In this document: piece by piece, positions 55,074 to 64,000 of the stretch
Layout: each line of letters starts with the position of its first letter
How positions within the stretch are numbered: position 1 is the first letter of the stretch
NCBI RefSeq assembly: GCF_000332495.1
Contig: NZ_AOGW02000010.1
Coordinates: forward strand, 434,001 to 498,000
Direction of reading: 5' to 3'
DNA from: Leptospira terpstrae serovar Hualin str. LT 11-33 = ATCC 700639
GTDB taxonomy: Bacteria > Spirochaetota > Leptospiria > Leptospirales > Leptospiraceae
Length of the DNA: 64,000 nt
The notes under the pieces: generated by a model
What the model saw: the letters and a program-made list of their open reading frames with translations, nothing else
Database searches by the model: none
What the model was told of the DNA's origin: nothing
Translations under genes and position numbers: made by a program

Positions 55074-56084
55074 CTATTTGATTTGAGAATCAAAAAAATC
55101 GAGTAAAATGCGAGGAAGCCATCTTCCCTCAGGATTGTCAGGAGATGGGTCACTGATAAATCCAACATGTCCCCCTTTTTCCGTAAGCACTGTCTGCAAC
55201 AAAGGGAAAGACTTCCAACGAATTTCATGCCAAACTTCCGAAGGAACCACAGGATCATCGTCTGCATGAACGAGTAGGCCCGGGATTTTAATCCCACCTA
55301 AATATTTCACCCCAGAACAAATGTTGTAATATTCTAAAACATTCGCATAACCAGCAATTGGTGCCGTAAAAAAATCATCAAAATCAAAAAAGGACTTACT
55401 ACGAAGAACTCTTTCTTTGATTTTATCAGGGATATCGTAAACACCTGAAGTTACTTTTTCTTTCATGGTATCTAAAAAATGATCCCGATAAAAATTCCCA
55501 GCACGGGAATCAATAAAGTCACAACTTCGTTTTAAATCCAAAGGGGGAGAAGTAGCAGAAAATGCTTTTGCATAATGTTGTCTTTTTTCCCCAAAAAACT
55601 TCACTACCATATTGGCAGATAAGGAAAACCCAGAAACAAAAATGGATTTGGTAAAATGTTTATATATATATTCTAATACAGCTTCTATATCTTCGGACTG
55701 GCCCGCATTATATGGTTTTTTGGCAAGTCCAAGTCCTCGTCCACAGTTACGTAAATTCATCCGTATGACACCATAACCACGGTTTAATGCTTCTTTGCCA
55801 GCACTCACCATATAATGAGATTCAGAACTTCCTTCCATTCCGTGAATGAGAAGTAAGTAATATCCATTCCATTTGGATGCTTTTTTACGGACTTGTGATA
55901 AAGGGGGATTGTGTTCTAACCAAAGAATGTCCCCAGACCGGTCATTGGTAGGAATGAGGATACTCTCTGAATAATACTCATCCTCCAGCGAATTATCTGG
56001 AGGAAAAAGTACATTGTAGACAGTTTGTAAATGCCTACCTTCTAAAAATCTTCTTGGTTTAAACTCTCTGTTAGACGACGTCAA
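55074..56084 (-). CDS. YheT-type alpha/beta hydrolase
   Basis: The 336 residues follow the YheT/ABHD family layout: [16 protein letters not shown] near the start, [13 protein letters not shown], then the nucleophile elbow GFSLSANM, acid in HADDDPVVP and histidine in KGGHVGF. The elbow reads G-F-S-L-S instead of the commoner G-x-S-x-G, but the serine is kept. Members are presumed esterases or hydrolases with unknown substrate. It overlaps the end of clpP by 14 bases. Confidence 0.85.
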   Translation of the reverse strand: MTSSNREFKPRRFLEGRHLQTVYNVLFPPDNSLEDEYYSESILIPTNDRSGDILWLEHNPPLSQVRKKASKWNGYYLLLIHGMEGSSESHYMVSAGKEALNRGYGVIRMNLRNCGRGLGLAKKPYNAGQSEDIEAVLEYIYKHFTKSIFVSGFSLSANMVVKFFGEKRQHYAKAFSATSPPLDLKRSCDFIDSRAGNFYRDHFLDTMKEKVTSGVYDIPDKIKERVLRSKSFFDFDDFFTAPIAGYANVLEYYNICSGVKYLGGIKIPGLLVHADDDPVVPSEVWHEIRWKSFPLLQTVLTEKGGHVGFISDPSPDNPEGRWLPRILLDFFDSQIK

Positions 56085-56679
56085 TTGTGTTTACGATTTT
56101 ATCCACAATTCCGTAAGCAAGAGCTTGTTCGGCATCCATGTAATAATCGCGATCGGTGTCTTCCACCAATTGTTCGTAGGATTTGCCACAAGCATCCGCT
56201 AACATTTGATTGAGTTTTTCTTTAGTTTTAACTATGTCCTGCGCATGGATAAGTAAATCCGTTGCCGGAGCCTGGATTTGTCCTCCAATGGAAGGTTGGT
56301 GGATCATCACTCGACCATTAGGCCAAATGTAACGATTTCCTTTTTTCCCACCAATGAGTAGAATCGAGCCCATAGAAGCCGCCATTCCCATACACACAGT
56401 ATGCACTGGAGAGGAAATCATTTGCATGGTATCATAGACAACAAGTCCTGAGGTGACAACACCACCGGGGCTATTGATATAAAACGTAATTGGTTTTCCA
56501 GGATCTGCCATTTCCAAATACATCAATTTGGCAGTCAGTTCCTTAGAGGATTCGTCAGTGACTGGTCCCCAGAGAAAGATTTTCCTTTTTTCGAGGAACT
56601 TCTTTCCCATGTTTTTGTCACTGATGAGATCTTGAATGGTTTCTGAGATTTCTTTATCTGGTGTTTCTTCTTCTGGCAT
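56071..56679 (-). CDS. clpP: ATP-dependent Clp protease proteolytic subunit
   Basis: ClpP assembles into a 14-mer serine protease chamber fed by ClpX or ClpA. The 202 residues carry [19 protein letters not shown] (Ser102), MIHQPS (His127) and DTDRD (Asp174). The N-terminal 22 residues are longer and more acidic than in E. coli and may be a propeptide. Leptospires are reported to have two ClpP proteins; which one this is cannot be told. No clpX follows it; the neighbours are FtsB-like (one base away) and YheT. Confidence 0.94.
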   Translation of the reverse strand: MPEEETPDKEISETIQDLISDKNMGKKFLEKRKIFLWGPVTDESSKELTAKLMYLEMADPGKPITFYINSPGGVVTSGLVVYDTMQMISSPVHTVCMGMAASMGSILLIGGKKGNRYIWPNGRVMIHQPSIGGQIQAPATDLLIHAQDIVKTKEKLNQMLADACGKSYEQLVEDTDRDYYMDAEQALAYGIVDKIVNTIDVV

Positions 56680-56680
56680 A

Positions 56681-57145
56681 TTAATTCAGTCTTTCCTGTT
56701 TAGACGTATGAGGCAAGCGTTTCAGCTTGAAGTAAACGCCTAGAATCAGGAAAACACTGAAAGAAATAAAAAAGAAACGTAACAAAAAGAGGGGTGGTTC
56801 TTTCCATTCTCCACCAAGCCCTGCGGTGCGAATGGGGGAAGGTAAAGCCTTTGATTTTTGTGTAGATAACGATGGCATTTCTTCGAATTTCAATACATGA
56901 GCAGTTTCAGAAAGTAAATAGTACTTCCTAGCTTCCTGTTCTAAGGCATAAGCATCATTTTTTAGTCGGCGTTCTTTTTCTTCCAACCCTTGGTTTTCCA
57001 CCACAAGCCTCTCCACTTCGGCATTGAGACTTTGTAATTCCTTCTCAAGGCGCATACGTTCGGCGATCCCAGACTCGGACAAAAGACCGAGGTAGAGACC
57101 AGCACAAATATAAGTTACGAGTAGGGAGGCTTTCGTTGGTGTCAT
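56681..57145 (-). CDS. FtsB/DivIC-like coiled-coil protein with an extra C-terminal membrane segment
   Basis: The 154 residues contain an N-terminal membrane segment (about 7-25), a coiled coil (about 28-76, [20 protein letters not shown]) and the [10 protein letters not shown] motif typical of FtsB/DivIC (usually EExARxxLGL). Classic FtsB stops at about 100 residues. Here a Ser/Pro-rich linker leads to a second hydrophobic segment (about 120-142) and a basic tail. Position between eno and clpP on one transcript agrees with the common eno-ftsB gene order. A divisome role is likely. Confidence 0.82.
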   Translation of the reverse strand: MTPTKASLLVTYICAGLYLGLLSESGIAERMRLEKELQSLNAEVERLVVENQGLEEKERRLKNDAYALEQEARKYYLLSETAHVLKFEEMPSLSTQKSKALPSPIRTAGLGGEWKEPPLFLLRFFFISFSVFLILGVYFKLKRLPHTSKQERLN

Positions 57146-57146
57146 A

Positions 57147-58492
<1,346 letters not shown>

Positions 58493-58570
58493 AAATTTAA
58501 GCCTCTGACAATAAACTTTTTCGACAAAGAGCCGAGTTCCAGGAAAATGACTTAAAAAGAAGAGGGAACC

Positions 58571-60376
58571 GTGAACGAACGCCAAAAATTCACCCGCAAT
58601 TTTTCCATTATCGCCCATGTCGACCATGGAAAATCCACTCTGGCGGATCGTTTGCTTGAGATTGGTCTTGTCACGGACCAAAGGACAAAAAAAGACCAAA
58701 TTCTCGATTCCATGGACATCGAAAGAGAACGTGGGATCACAATCAAAGCCAATAATGCTTCTTTTGATTATCATGCCAAAGATGGGAATGTGTATCACCT
58801 GAATTTAATTGATACTCCTGGCCACGTGGATTTTACGTATGAAGTGTCCCGCTCCCTTGCAGCCTGCGAAGGGGTTTTACTCATTGTGGATGCAAGTCAA
58901 GGTGTAGAAGCACAAACTCTAGCAAATTTATACTTAGCGATGGATCTCAACCTTCGCATAATCCCCGTTATTAATAAAATAGATCTTCCTTCTGCGGACG
59001 TAGACAAATGTAAATTGATGATTGAAGAGTCTTTGGGACTCAATCCCGAAGAAGCCATTCCCATTTCTGCAAAAACAGGTCTGAACGTTCAGGAAGTACT
59101 GGAAGCAATTTGTTATTTACTACCTCCACCAGTGGGCGATGTAGAGGCTCCTCTTAAGGCTCTCATTTATGATTCCTTCTTTGATACCTATATGGGTGTA
59201 GTTGCCAAAGTTCGATTGTATGACGGCAAACTTCGCAAAGGGGAAATGATCCATATGATGAACATTGGCCGTCAGTTTACAGTCACTGAAGTCGGAATCA
59301 ACCGTCTCTCCATGGTATCTTGCGAAGAACTCCAAGCTGGGGATGTAGGTTATGTAGTAGCGGGTATGAAAAAGATGGGGGATGCCAAAACGGGAGATAC
59401 CATCACTCATGCGAATCGTCAAACCGCAGAAGATGTCAAAGGATTTAAAGATGCAAAACCTATGGTTTTTGCTGGTCTTTTCCCGATTAACGGGGAAGAC
59501 TTTGATGCTCTCGTTGATGCAATCGAAAAACTAAAGTTAAACGACTCAGCTCTCACTTTCGAAAGAGAAAATTCAGCTGCCCTTGGTTTTGGTTTCCGTG
59601 TAGGATATTTGGGCCTTTTGCATATGGAAATTGTCCAGGAAAGATTAGAGAGGGAATTTAACTTAGCTCTCATTACGACAGCTCCTTCGGTGAAATTTCG
59701 AATCACCACAACGAAAGATGAGGTCATTGAAGTCGATAACCCGAGTAAATGGCCTGAACCAATTCTTATTGGAAAGTCAGAAGAACCCTTTGTGAAAGCA
59801 ACCATCATTGCACCAGAGTCTTATGTTGGGAATATCATGTCCCTTGTGATTGATAAACGCGGAATCCATATGGATACAGTTTATCTTTCCAAAGACAAAC
59901 TCCAACTCACGTATGAACTTCCCCTGGCAGAACTTATTTTTGAATTCTATGACAAACTCAAATCCTATACAAAAGGATATGCTTCTTTGGATTACGAAGA
60001 AATAGGATACCGGGACTCGAAACTCGTTCGTATGGATATTCTTGTGAATGGGGAACCAGTCGATGCTCTTTCCTCCATTGTCCATAAATCGAAAGCCGAA
60101 GACAGGGGACGTGTGATCATAGAAAAATTAAAAGACCTAATTCCTCGTCACCAGTTTATGATTCCTTTGCAAGCAGCGATTGGAGCAAAAGTGGTAGCAC
60201 GGGAAAGTATATCTGCCCTTCGTAAAAACGTGACAGCAAAATGTTACGGTGGCGATATTTCTCGTAAAAAGAAACTTCTCGAAAAACAGAAAGAAGGTAA
60301 AAAACGAATGAAACAAATTGGAAACGTGGAGATTCCTCAGGAAGCCTTCCTTTCCATTTTGAAAACCGGGGACTAA
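58571..60376 (+). CDS. lepA: Elongation factor 4 (LepA)
   Basis: LepA is a ribosome-associated GTPase of the elongation-factor group. The 601 residues carry the G-motifs [35 protein letters not shown] and SAKTG, and the LepA-specific C-terminal domain with [23 protein letters not shown]. The start is GTG at 58571, with AGAGGGA upstream. It is divergent from eno; 122 bases hold both promoters. The next gene starts 40 bases after the stop. Confidence 0.97.
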   Translation: MNERQKFTRNFSIIAHVDHGKSTLADRLLEIGLVTDQRTKKDQILDSMDIERERGITIKANNASFDYHAKDGNVYHLNLIDTPGHVDFTYEVSRSLAACEGVLLIVDASQGVEAQTLANLYLAMDLNLRIIPVINKIDLPSADVDKCKLMIEESLGLNPEEAIPISAKTGLNVQEVLEAICYLLPPPVGDVEAPLKALIYDSFFDTYMGVVAKVRLYDGKLRKGEMIHMMNIGRQFTVTEVGINRLSMVSCEELQAGDVGYVVAGMKKMGDAKTGDTITHANRQTAEDVKGFKDAKPMVFAGLFPINGEDFDALVDAIEKLKLNDSALTFERENSAALGFGFRVGYLGLLHMEIVQERLEREFNLALITTAPSVKFRITTTKDEVIEVDNPSKWPEPILIGKSEEPFVKATIIAPESYVGNIMSLVIDKRGIHMDTVYLSKDKLQLTYELPLAELIFEFYDKLKSYTKGYASLDYEEIGYRDSKLVRMDILVNGEPVDALSSIVHKSKAEDRGRVIIEKLKDLIPRHQFMIPLQAAIGAKVVARESISALRKNVTAKCYGGDISRKKKLLEKQKEGKKRMKQIGNVEIPQEAFLSILKTGD

Positions 60377-60416
60377 AGTCGAACTTTCGTTAGATTTCCC
60401 CCTCCATATTTCAGAA

Positions 60417-61523
60417 GTGCCTCTTGCGGCACTTTCCACCTTCGAAGGTTTAAAATTCCCATCTTCGAAGGAATTGTCTTTTGGATCCGGACTCGGTTCC
60501 ATTCCCCATCTCTATTTCTTTCGTGATGACAAACTTCCTTTGGGATTTGGAACTAAGTGGCGAAAGCTGCAGGGCATTCTAGAAATTCTGAAAACGGTCA
60601 ATACTTCCAAAGTTCTACTTTGGGGTTCGATTCATGGAAATTATTTGGCCAGTTTCACTTTTATCCTTCGGTGTCATGGAATCAAAGTAGACACAATCGC
60701 TTATACAAGAGACCCAAATTTAAGAACCTACAATGAAAGACTCGTTAGAAGTCATTCGCAATCTATCGATTGTTATGCGAATAGAAAAATCGCTTATCAA
60801 GTTTGGCTCGAAAGACAAAACAACTATCCAGGACTTGTACTTCCTGAATTTGGAATCCATCCAGGCCAGATCCTTGGACTCCAATCCTTTTGGAAAAAAT
60901 CCGAAGATGCGATCCAATCTCTAAACTATAAAAAGGCAATCCTAGTTTTAGAGATTGGTTCCGGTGCAAGTTTTCTTTCTGCCTTTGATTATTTCGATGG
61001 AAGTTCTATTTTGGTTCTGGGTGTGATGGTGGGAGAATCGAAACAAAAGTGGCTAGAAAAAGTGAAAGATTTACAAATCCAGTTGGGGCTTAAAAACATT
61101 CCCATTCCCAAGGAACAGATTTTGGAACTTCCAACAGAAAATGCTTTCCCCATTCCAAACAAAAAACCAGCTAAATTTGGAAAGAAAAACCAAGAGCGGA
61201 AAGATTGGATTGGCTGGTTTTTCCGCAACACGGATATCCTACTGGAACCGGTCTATAGTGGTATCACAGTGAATTCTATGCTACGAGAAATATACGAATT
61301 GCCATTAGGATATTTAGATAGAAAAAACGGGCAGGGAATCAATCTTCCTGTAGAGGGGAAAGAAGATTTAGGAAAGAAATTTCCGACAGGAGAAAATCCA
61401 GAATTTAATCTTAATGATAACCAATTTCTAAAACGATCCCCCTCGGGCGAAATGATTCCGATTTTCTACCTCCACCAAGGGGGCCAAATCCAACATTTAG
61501 ATTTGGTATTCAATCGGAATTAA
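60417..61523 (+). CDS. ACC deaminase/D-cysteine desulfhydrase-like PLP-fold protein, divergent
   Basis: The 368 residues resemble PLP-dependent ACC deaminase/D-cysteine desulfhydrase. FGTKWRKLQ matches the lysine region (commonly GNKxRKLE) near residue 50. GSIHGNYLASF lies where QSNHxR normally binds the carboxylate; here it is altered. GASFLSAFDYF matches the later Gly/Ser-rich segment (usually GTGGTxAGL), also altered. It may have a changed substrate or be inactive. I use GTG at 60417; the reading frame is open upstream but has no better start. It is in a lepA-this-glycosyltransferase run. Confidence 0.65.
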   Translation: MPLAALSTFEGLKFPSSKELSFGSGLGSIPHLYFFRDDKLPLGFGTKWRKLQGILEILKTVNTSKVLLWGSIHGNYLASFTFILRCHGIKVDTIAYTRDPNLRTYNERLVRSHSQSIDCYANRKIAYQVWLERQNNYPGLVLPEFGIHPGQILGLQSFWKKSEDAIQSLNYKKAILVLEIGSGASFLSAFDYFDGSSILVLGVMVGESKQKWLEKVKDLQIQLGLKNIPIPKEQILELPTENAFPIPNKKPAKFGKKNQERKDWIGWFFRNTDILLEPVYSGITVNSMLREIYELPLGYLDRKNGQGINLPVEGKEDLGKKFPTGENPEFNLNDNQFLKRSPSGEMIPIFYLHQGGQIQHLDLVFNRN

Positions 61524-61524
61524 A

Positions 61525-62469
61525 ATGGATCGACCGCTCATTTCCATCATTCTACCCACATTCAACCGCCGTTTGGTGGTAGAACGTGCTATCGAATCGG
61601 TTATAAACCAAACCTATCCGCACTGGGAACTCCATATCATCGATGATGGATCCAGAGACGGAACTTGGATGCATCTATTGTCAAAATTGCCTGGTTGGAA
61701 AGGGAAACTTACCTCTTTTGGAAGAAACCAAAAATCCATCCAAGTCCACCAAACAGAACATAGGGGAGTGAGTGAGGCAAGAAACTTTGGAATCAAAAAA
61801 GCAGAAGGGGAATGGATCGCATTTTTAGATTCGGATGACACTTGGTCTCCAGAAAAACTAAACAAACAAATGGAATTCCATAAGAATTATCCTGAGTTTC
61901 TTTTCTCCCAAACCAAAGAAGTTTGGAATAAAAAAGGAAATCTATTAGAACCCAAAGGAAAGTATCAAAAAATCTCAGGGAATTTTTTAAAAGAATCATT
62001 GGATCTTTGTATGGTAACCTGTTCTAGTTTTTTTTCTAATAAACAGGCTTTGGATCAAATGGGACAGTTTCGCACAGAACTTCCGGTATGCGAAGATTAT
62101 GATTTATGGAATCGAATTCTACTCACAGGCCACTCGATAGGACTCCTTTCTGAAAATTTAATGGTTCGCTATGGTGGACACGACGACCAACTTTCAAACC
62201 AGTATCAGGCGTTAGAAAGATTTCGTTTGTATTCACTTTTACTAACTAGGGAAGAATTCGTTCAGAAGGGAAAATGGGAAGAGTTACCTGCTGAATCCAA
62301 AACTCTGGTTCAAAAAGCGATTTTATCTCGGGGAGAAACCATTATACTGGGGAGAACCAAAAGAGGAAAAGAAACGAAATGGATCGAGAACCTAATGGAA
62401 GATTTCCAATCAGAAAAGACCATAGCAAAAACAGACCTACTTTTTTTGTTAGATGATTTATCTTTTTAA
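61525..62469 (+). CDS. Family 2 glycosyltransferase
   Basis: The 314 residues start with the GT2 fold: IILPTFNRRLVVERAIESV, QTYPHWELHIIDDGSRDGT, SEARNFGIKKAEGEWIAFLDSDD, the latter carrying the DxD metal site. Later CEDYDLWNRILL gives the conserved catalytic acidic region. It has no membrane segment, so it is probably a soluble enzyme adding sugar to an envelope glycan. The gene starts one base after the PLP-like gene. Sugar donor and acceptor unknown. Confidence 0.9.
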   Translation: MDRPLISIILPTFNRRLVVERAIESVINQTYPHWELHIIDDGSRDGTWMHLLSKLPGWKGKLTSFGRNQKSIQVHQTEHRGVSEARNFGIKKAEGEWIAFLDSDDTWSPEKLNKQMEFHKNYPEFLFSQTKEVWNKKGNLLEPKGKYQKISGNFLKESLDLCMVTCSSFFSNKQALDQMGQFRTELPVCEDYDLWNRILLTGHSIGLLSENLMVRYGGHDDQLSNQYQALERFRLYSLLLTREEFVQKGKWEELPAESKTLVQKAILSRGETIILGRTKRGKETKWIENLMEDFQSEKTIAKTDLLFLLDDLSF

Positions 62470-62503
62470 AAAAAACCTTCGAGAATCACATAAAAAATAA
62501 CAA

Positions 62504-62527
62504 AACCCGGTAATTTCCAACCGGGTT
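62504..62527 (-). terminator. Intrinsic terminator of the sdhAB operon
   Basis: AACCCGGT at 62504-62511 pairs with ACCGGGTT at 62520-62527 around an eight-base loop. On the minus strand a T-rich tract follows (TTTGTTATTTTTT). It lies 56 bases after the sdhB stop. Confidence 0.72.
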
Positions 62528-62582
62528 CCCGAAAACACCACAAAACATTTGTTCAGTGACATTCATTACATTAGAGAAAGAA

Positions 62583-63323
62583 TTAACTAGAAATATACTC
62601 TCTGTTCAAACGAGTAATGAAGTTTACCGAAATTTCTTTCGGACATGCGGCTTCACATTCGTATTGGTTTGTACAATTTCCGAATCCTTCTTTATCCATA
62701 GCTTTTACCATCTTACGTACTCGCTCTTTTTTCTCGACAACCCCTTGCGGAAGGAGTGCCAAGTGAGAAACTTTTGCGGATACAAATAACATCGCAGAAG
62801 CATTTTTACATGCTGCTACGCAAGCACCGCATCCGATACAAGTAGCCGCATCCATTGCAAGGTCAGCATCCACTTTGGGAATGGGCAGTGCGTTTCCGTC
62901 TGGTGCTCCACCAGTGTTGATGGATACGTATCCACCCGCTTGGATAATACGATCAAAAGCCGAACGGTCAACAATTAGGTCTTTTGCGACAGGGAAAGCT
63001 TTCGCTCTCCATGGTTCGATATAAACAGTGTCACCGTCTTTGAACTTACGCATATGCAATTGGCAAGTGGTTGTTCCTTTTTCTGGACCATGAGGAACCC
63101 CGTTGATTACCATAGAACAAGCCCCACAAATCCCCTCGCGACAGTCATGGTCAAAAGCGATCGGGTCATCGCCTTTTTTGATTAAGTCGTCGTTGACAAC
63201 ATCCAACATCTCAAGGAAAGACATGTGTTCGCTGATGTTGTTTGCTTCATAACTAACCATACGACCTTTATCGTTTTTATCTTTTTGTCGCCAAACTTTA
63301 AGGTGTAACTTCATAGAATCCAT
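62583..63323 (-). CDS. sdhB: Succinate dehydrogenase/fumarate reductase iron-sulfur subunit
   Basis: SdhB passes electrons from the flavoprotein to the membrane quinone site. The 246 residues carry the 2Fe-2S motif (CREGICGAC followed by TTCQLH), 4Fe-4S motif [11 protein letters not shown], and the 3Fe-4S region [12 protein letters not shown]. Compared with E. coli SdhB the spacing and the short C-terminus resemble the Chlamydia/Bacteroidetes-type enzymes. Its start shares one base with the sdhA stop, so both subunits are translated together. Confidence 0.93.
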   Translation of the reverse strand: MDSMKLHLKVWRQKDKNDKGRMVSYEANNISEHMSFLEMLDVVNDDLIKKGDDPIAFDHDCREGICGACSMVINGVPHGPEKGTTTCQLHMRKFKDGDTVYIEPWRAKAFPVAKDLIVDRSAFDRIIQAGGYVSINTGGAPDGNALPIPKVDADLAMDAATCIGCGACVAACKNASAMLFVSAKVSHLALLPQGVVEKKERVRKMVKAMDKEGFGNCTNQYECEAACPKEISVNFITRLNREYISS

Positions 63324-64000
63324 TATTTGTAGCTCCTTACGGCCAGGTGGATGTTTTCATACTCGAGTTTTTCGCGGTGTTCTTCAGGAGCCTTTCCTTC
63401 TCCCTTATATTCCCAAGCTGTTACGTGGCAGAATTTTTCATCGTTACGTTTTGCTTCTCCATCTTCTGTTTGGTGTTCCTCACGGAAGTGACCTCCACAA
63501 GATTCTTCTCGTTTGAGTGCATCTAAACAAAGTAGCTCACCAAACTCTAAATAGTCGGCAACGCGACCCGCTTTTTCCAATTCTTGGTTGAGTTCAGATC
63601 CAGATCCGGCAACTTTTACGTTTTTCCAGAATTCATCCCGAAGTTCAGGAATTCTTTGGAGAGCGTCTTTTAGGCCTTTTTCGTTACGAGCCATTCCGCA
63701 CTGATCCCACATGATTTTACCGAGTGCTCTGTGGAAATCGTCAGGTGTTTTTTTACCGTTGATTGCTAGGAGTTTATTTGTCATCTCACGAACACGGGCT
63801 TCTGCTTCTTTGAATTCCGGTCTGTCAGTAGAGATATTTTTATGACCTTCTCTTGCAAAATAATCACCAATGGTATAAGGAATTACAAAGTAACCATCCG
63901 CAAGTCCTTGCATAAGGGCAGATGCTCCAAGTCGGTTGGCACCATGGTCGGAGAAGTTTGCTTCCCCAAGAACATGTAGACCCGGAACATTTGACATAAG
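63323..64000 (-). CDS. sdhA: Succinate dehydrogenase/fumarate reductase flavoprotein subunit, 3' part
   Basis: The C-terminal 226 residues of the FAD subunit; the gene continues beyond the right edge. [23 protein letters not shown] is the FAD/substrate-binding block common to the family. [12 protein letters not shown] carries the conserved catalytic-domain R-x-E-H residues, and WEYKGEG with [11 protein letters not shown] closes the protein. It overlaps sdhB by one base. Confidence 0.95.
   Translation of the reverse strand, partial: LMSNVPGLHVLGEANFSDHGANRLGASALMQGLADGYFVIPYTIGDYFAREGHKNISTDRPEFKEAEARVREMTNKLLAINGKKTPDDFHRALGKIMWDQCGMARNEKGLKDALQRIPELRDEFWKNVKVAGSGSELNQELEKAGRVADYLEFGELLCLDALKREESCGGHFREEHQTEDGEAKRNDEKFCHVTAWEYKGEGKAPEEHREKLEYENIHLAVRSYK

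Overview
The window is chromosomal housekeeping and signalling DNA from an AT-rich spirochaete, very probably Leptospira, and by overall character the saprophytic branch (L. biflexa-like). That placement is an inference from the gene content: spirochaete-style lipoproteins with loose lipoboxes, an LptD-type LPS export protein, PP2C/STAS and GGDEF/EAL signalling, DUF4416, and short intergenic gaps with frequent ATGA, TAATG and longer overlaps. I see no insertion sequence, prophage, CRISPR array, tRNA or rRNA. Coding density is very high. The only stretch over 300 bases without an obvious gene (19354-19750) holds a 59-codon GTG-start reading frame.

Layout. 1-8.6 kb: murG (entering from the left, with an apparent one-base frameshift) and murC, facing a murF-purE-purK operon, then an oxidoreductase-UbiB kinase-lspA operon closed by a bidirectional terminator. 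8.6-19 kb: a nitrilase-fold protein lacking its catalytic cysteine, translationally coupled to a 637-residue protein I do not recognise. Divergent to these is a MoxR ATPase-VWA pair followed by a PrsW-type membrane protease. An exported protein of unknown function stands opposite a SpoIIE-type phosphatase and its TPR partner, and a STAS protein converges on them. 19-26.8 kb: a c-di-GMP phosphodiesterase with degenerate REC and GGDEF domains, an M48 lipoprotein protease, a MORN lipoprotein, a UvrD-family helicase, a response regulator-kinase fusion, and a small unknown.

26.9-35.6 kb is one six-gene rightward run: lptD, polyprenyl-phosphate sugar transferase, gatC, gatA, hisF and a sodium/solute symporter. 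35.6-40.7 kb is a leftward overlapping run: folD, an AXE1-like esterase with a lost histidine, cysS, an RlmB-type methyltransferase, and a lipase-like lipoprotein. asnS and a helical-repeat protein follow. Then comes a leftward operon of an NSS transporter, its 38-residue MetS-type small subunit, dinG and an exported unknown. A self-duplicated XRE regulator with a strong palindrome upstream and a SurA-like lipoprotein lie next to it.

51-58.4 kb is an eight-gene leftward run: eno, an FtsB-like protein, clpP, a YheT hydrolase, tldD, tldE, DUF4416 and a lipoprotein. It is divergent from lepA, a PLP-fold protein and a glycosyltransferase. sdhB and the 3' part of sdhA end the window.

No single locus is clearly a new system. 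The best candidates for new biology are the 637-residue protein with its pseudo-nitrilase, the duplicated XRE regulator with its tandem and inverted half-sites, the MetS-type micro-gene, and a set of apparent pseudo-enzymes and pseudo-receivers. All family calls come from reading motifs by eye; no database search was run.
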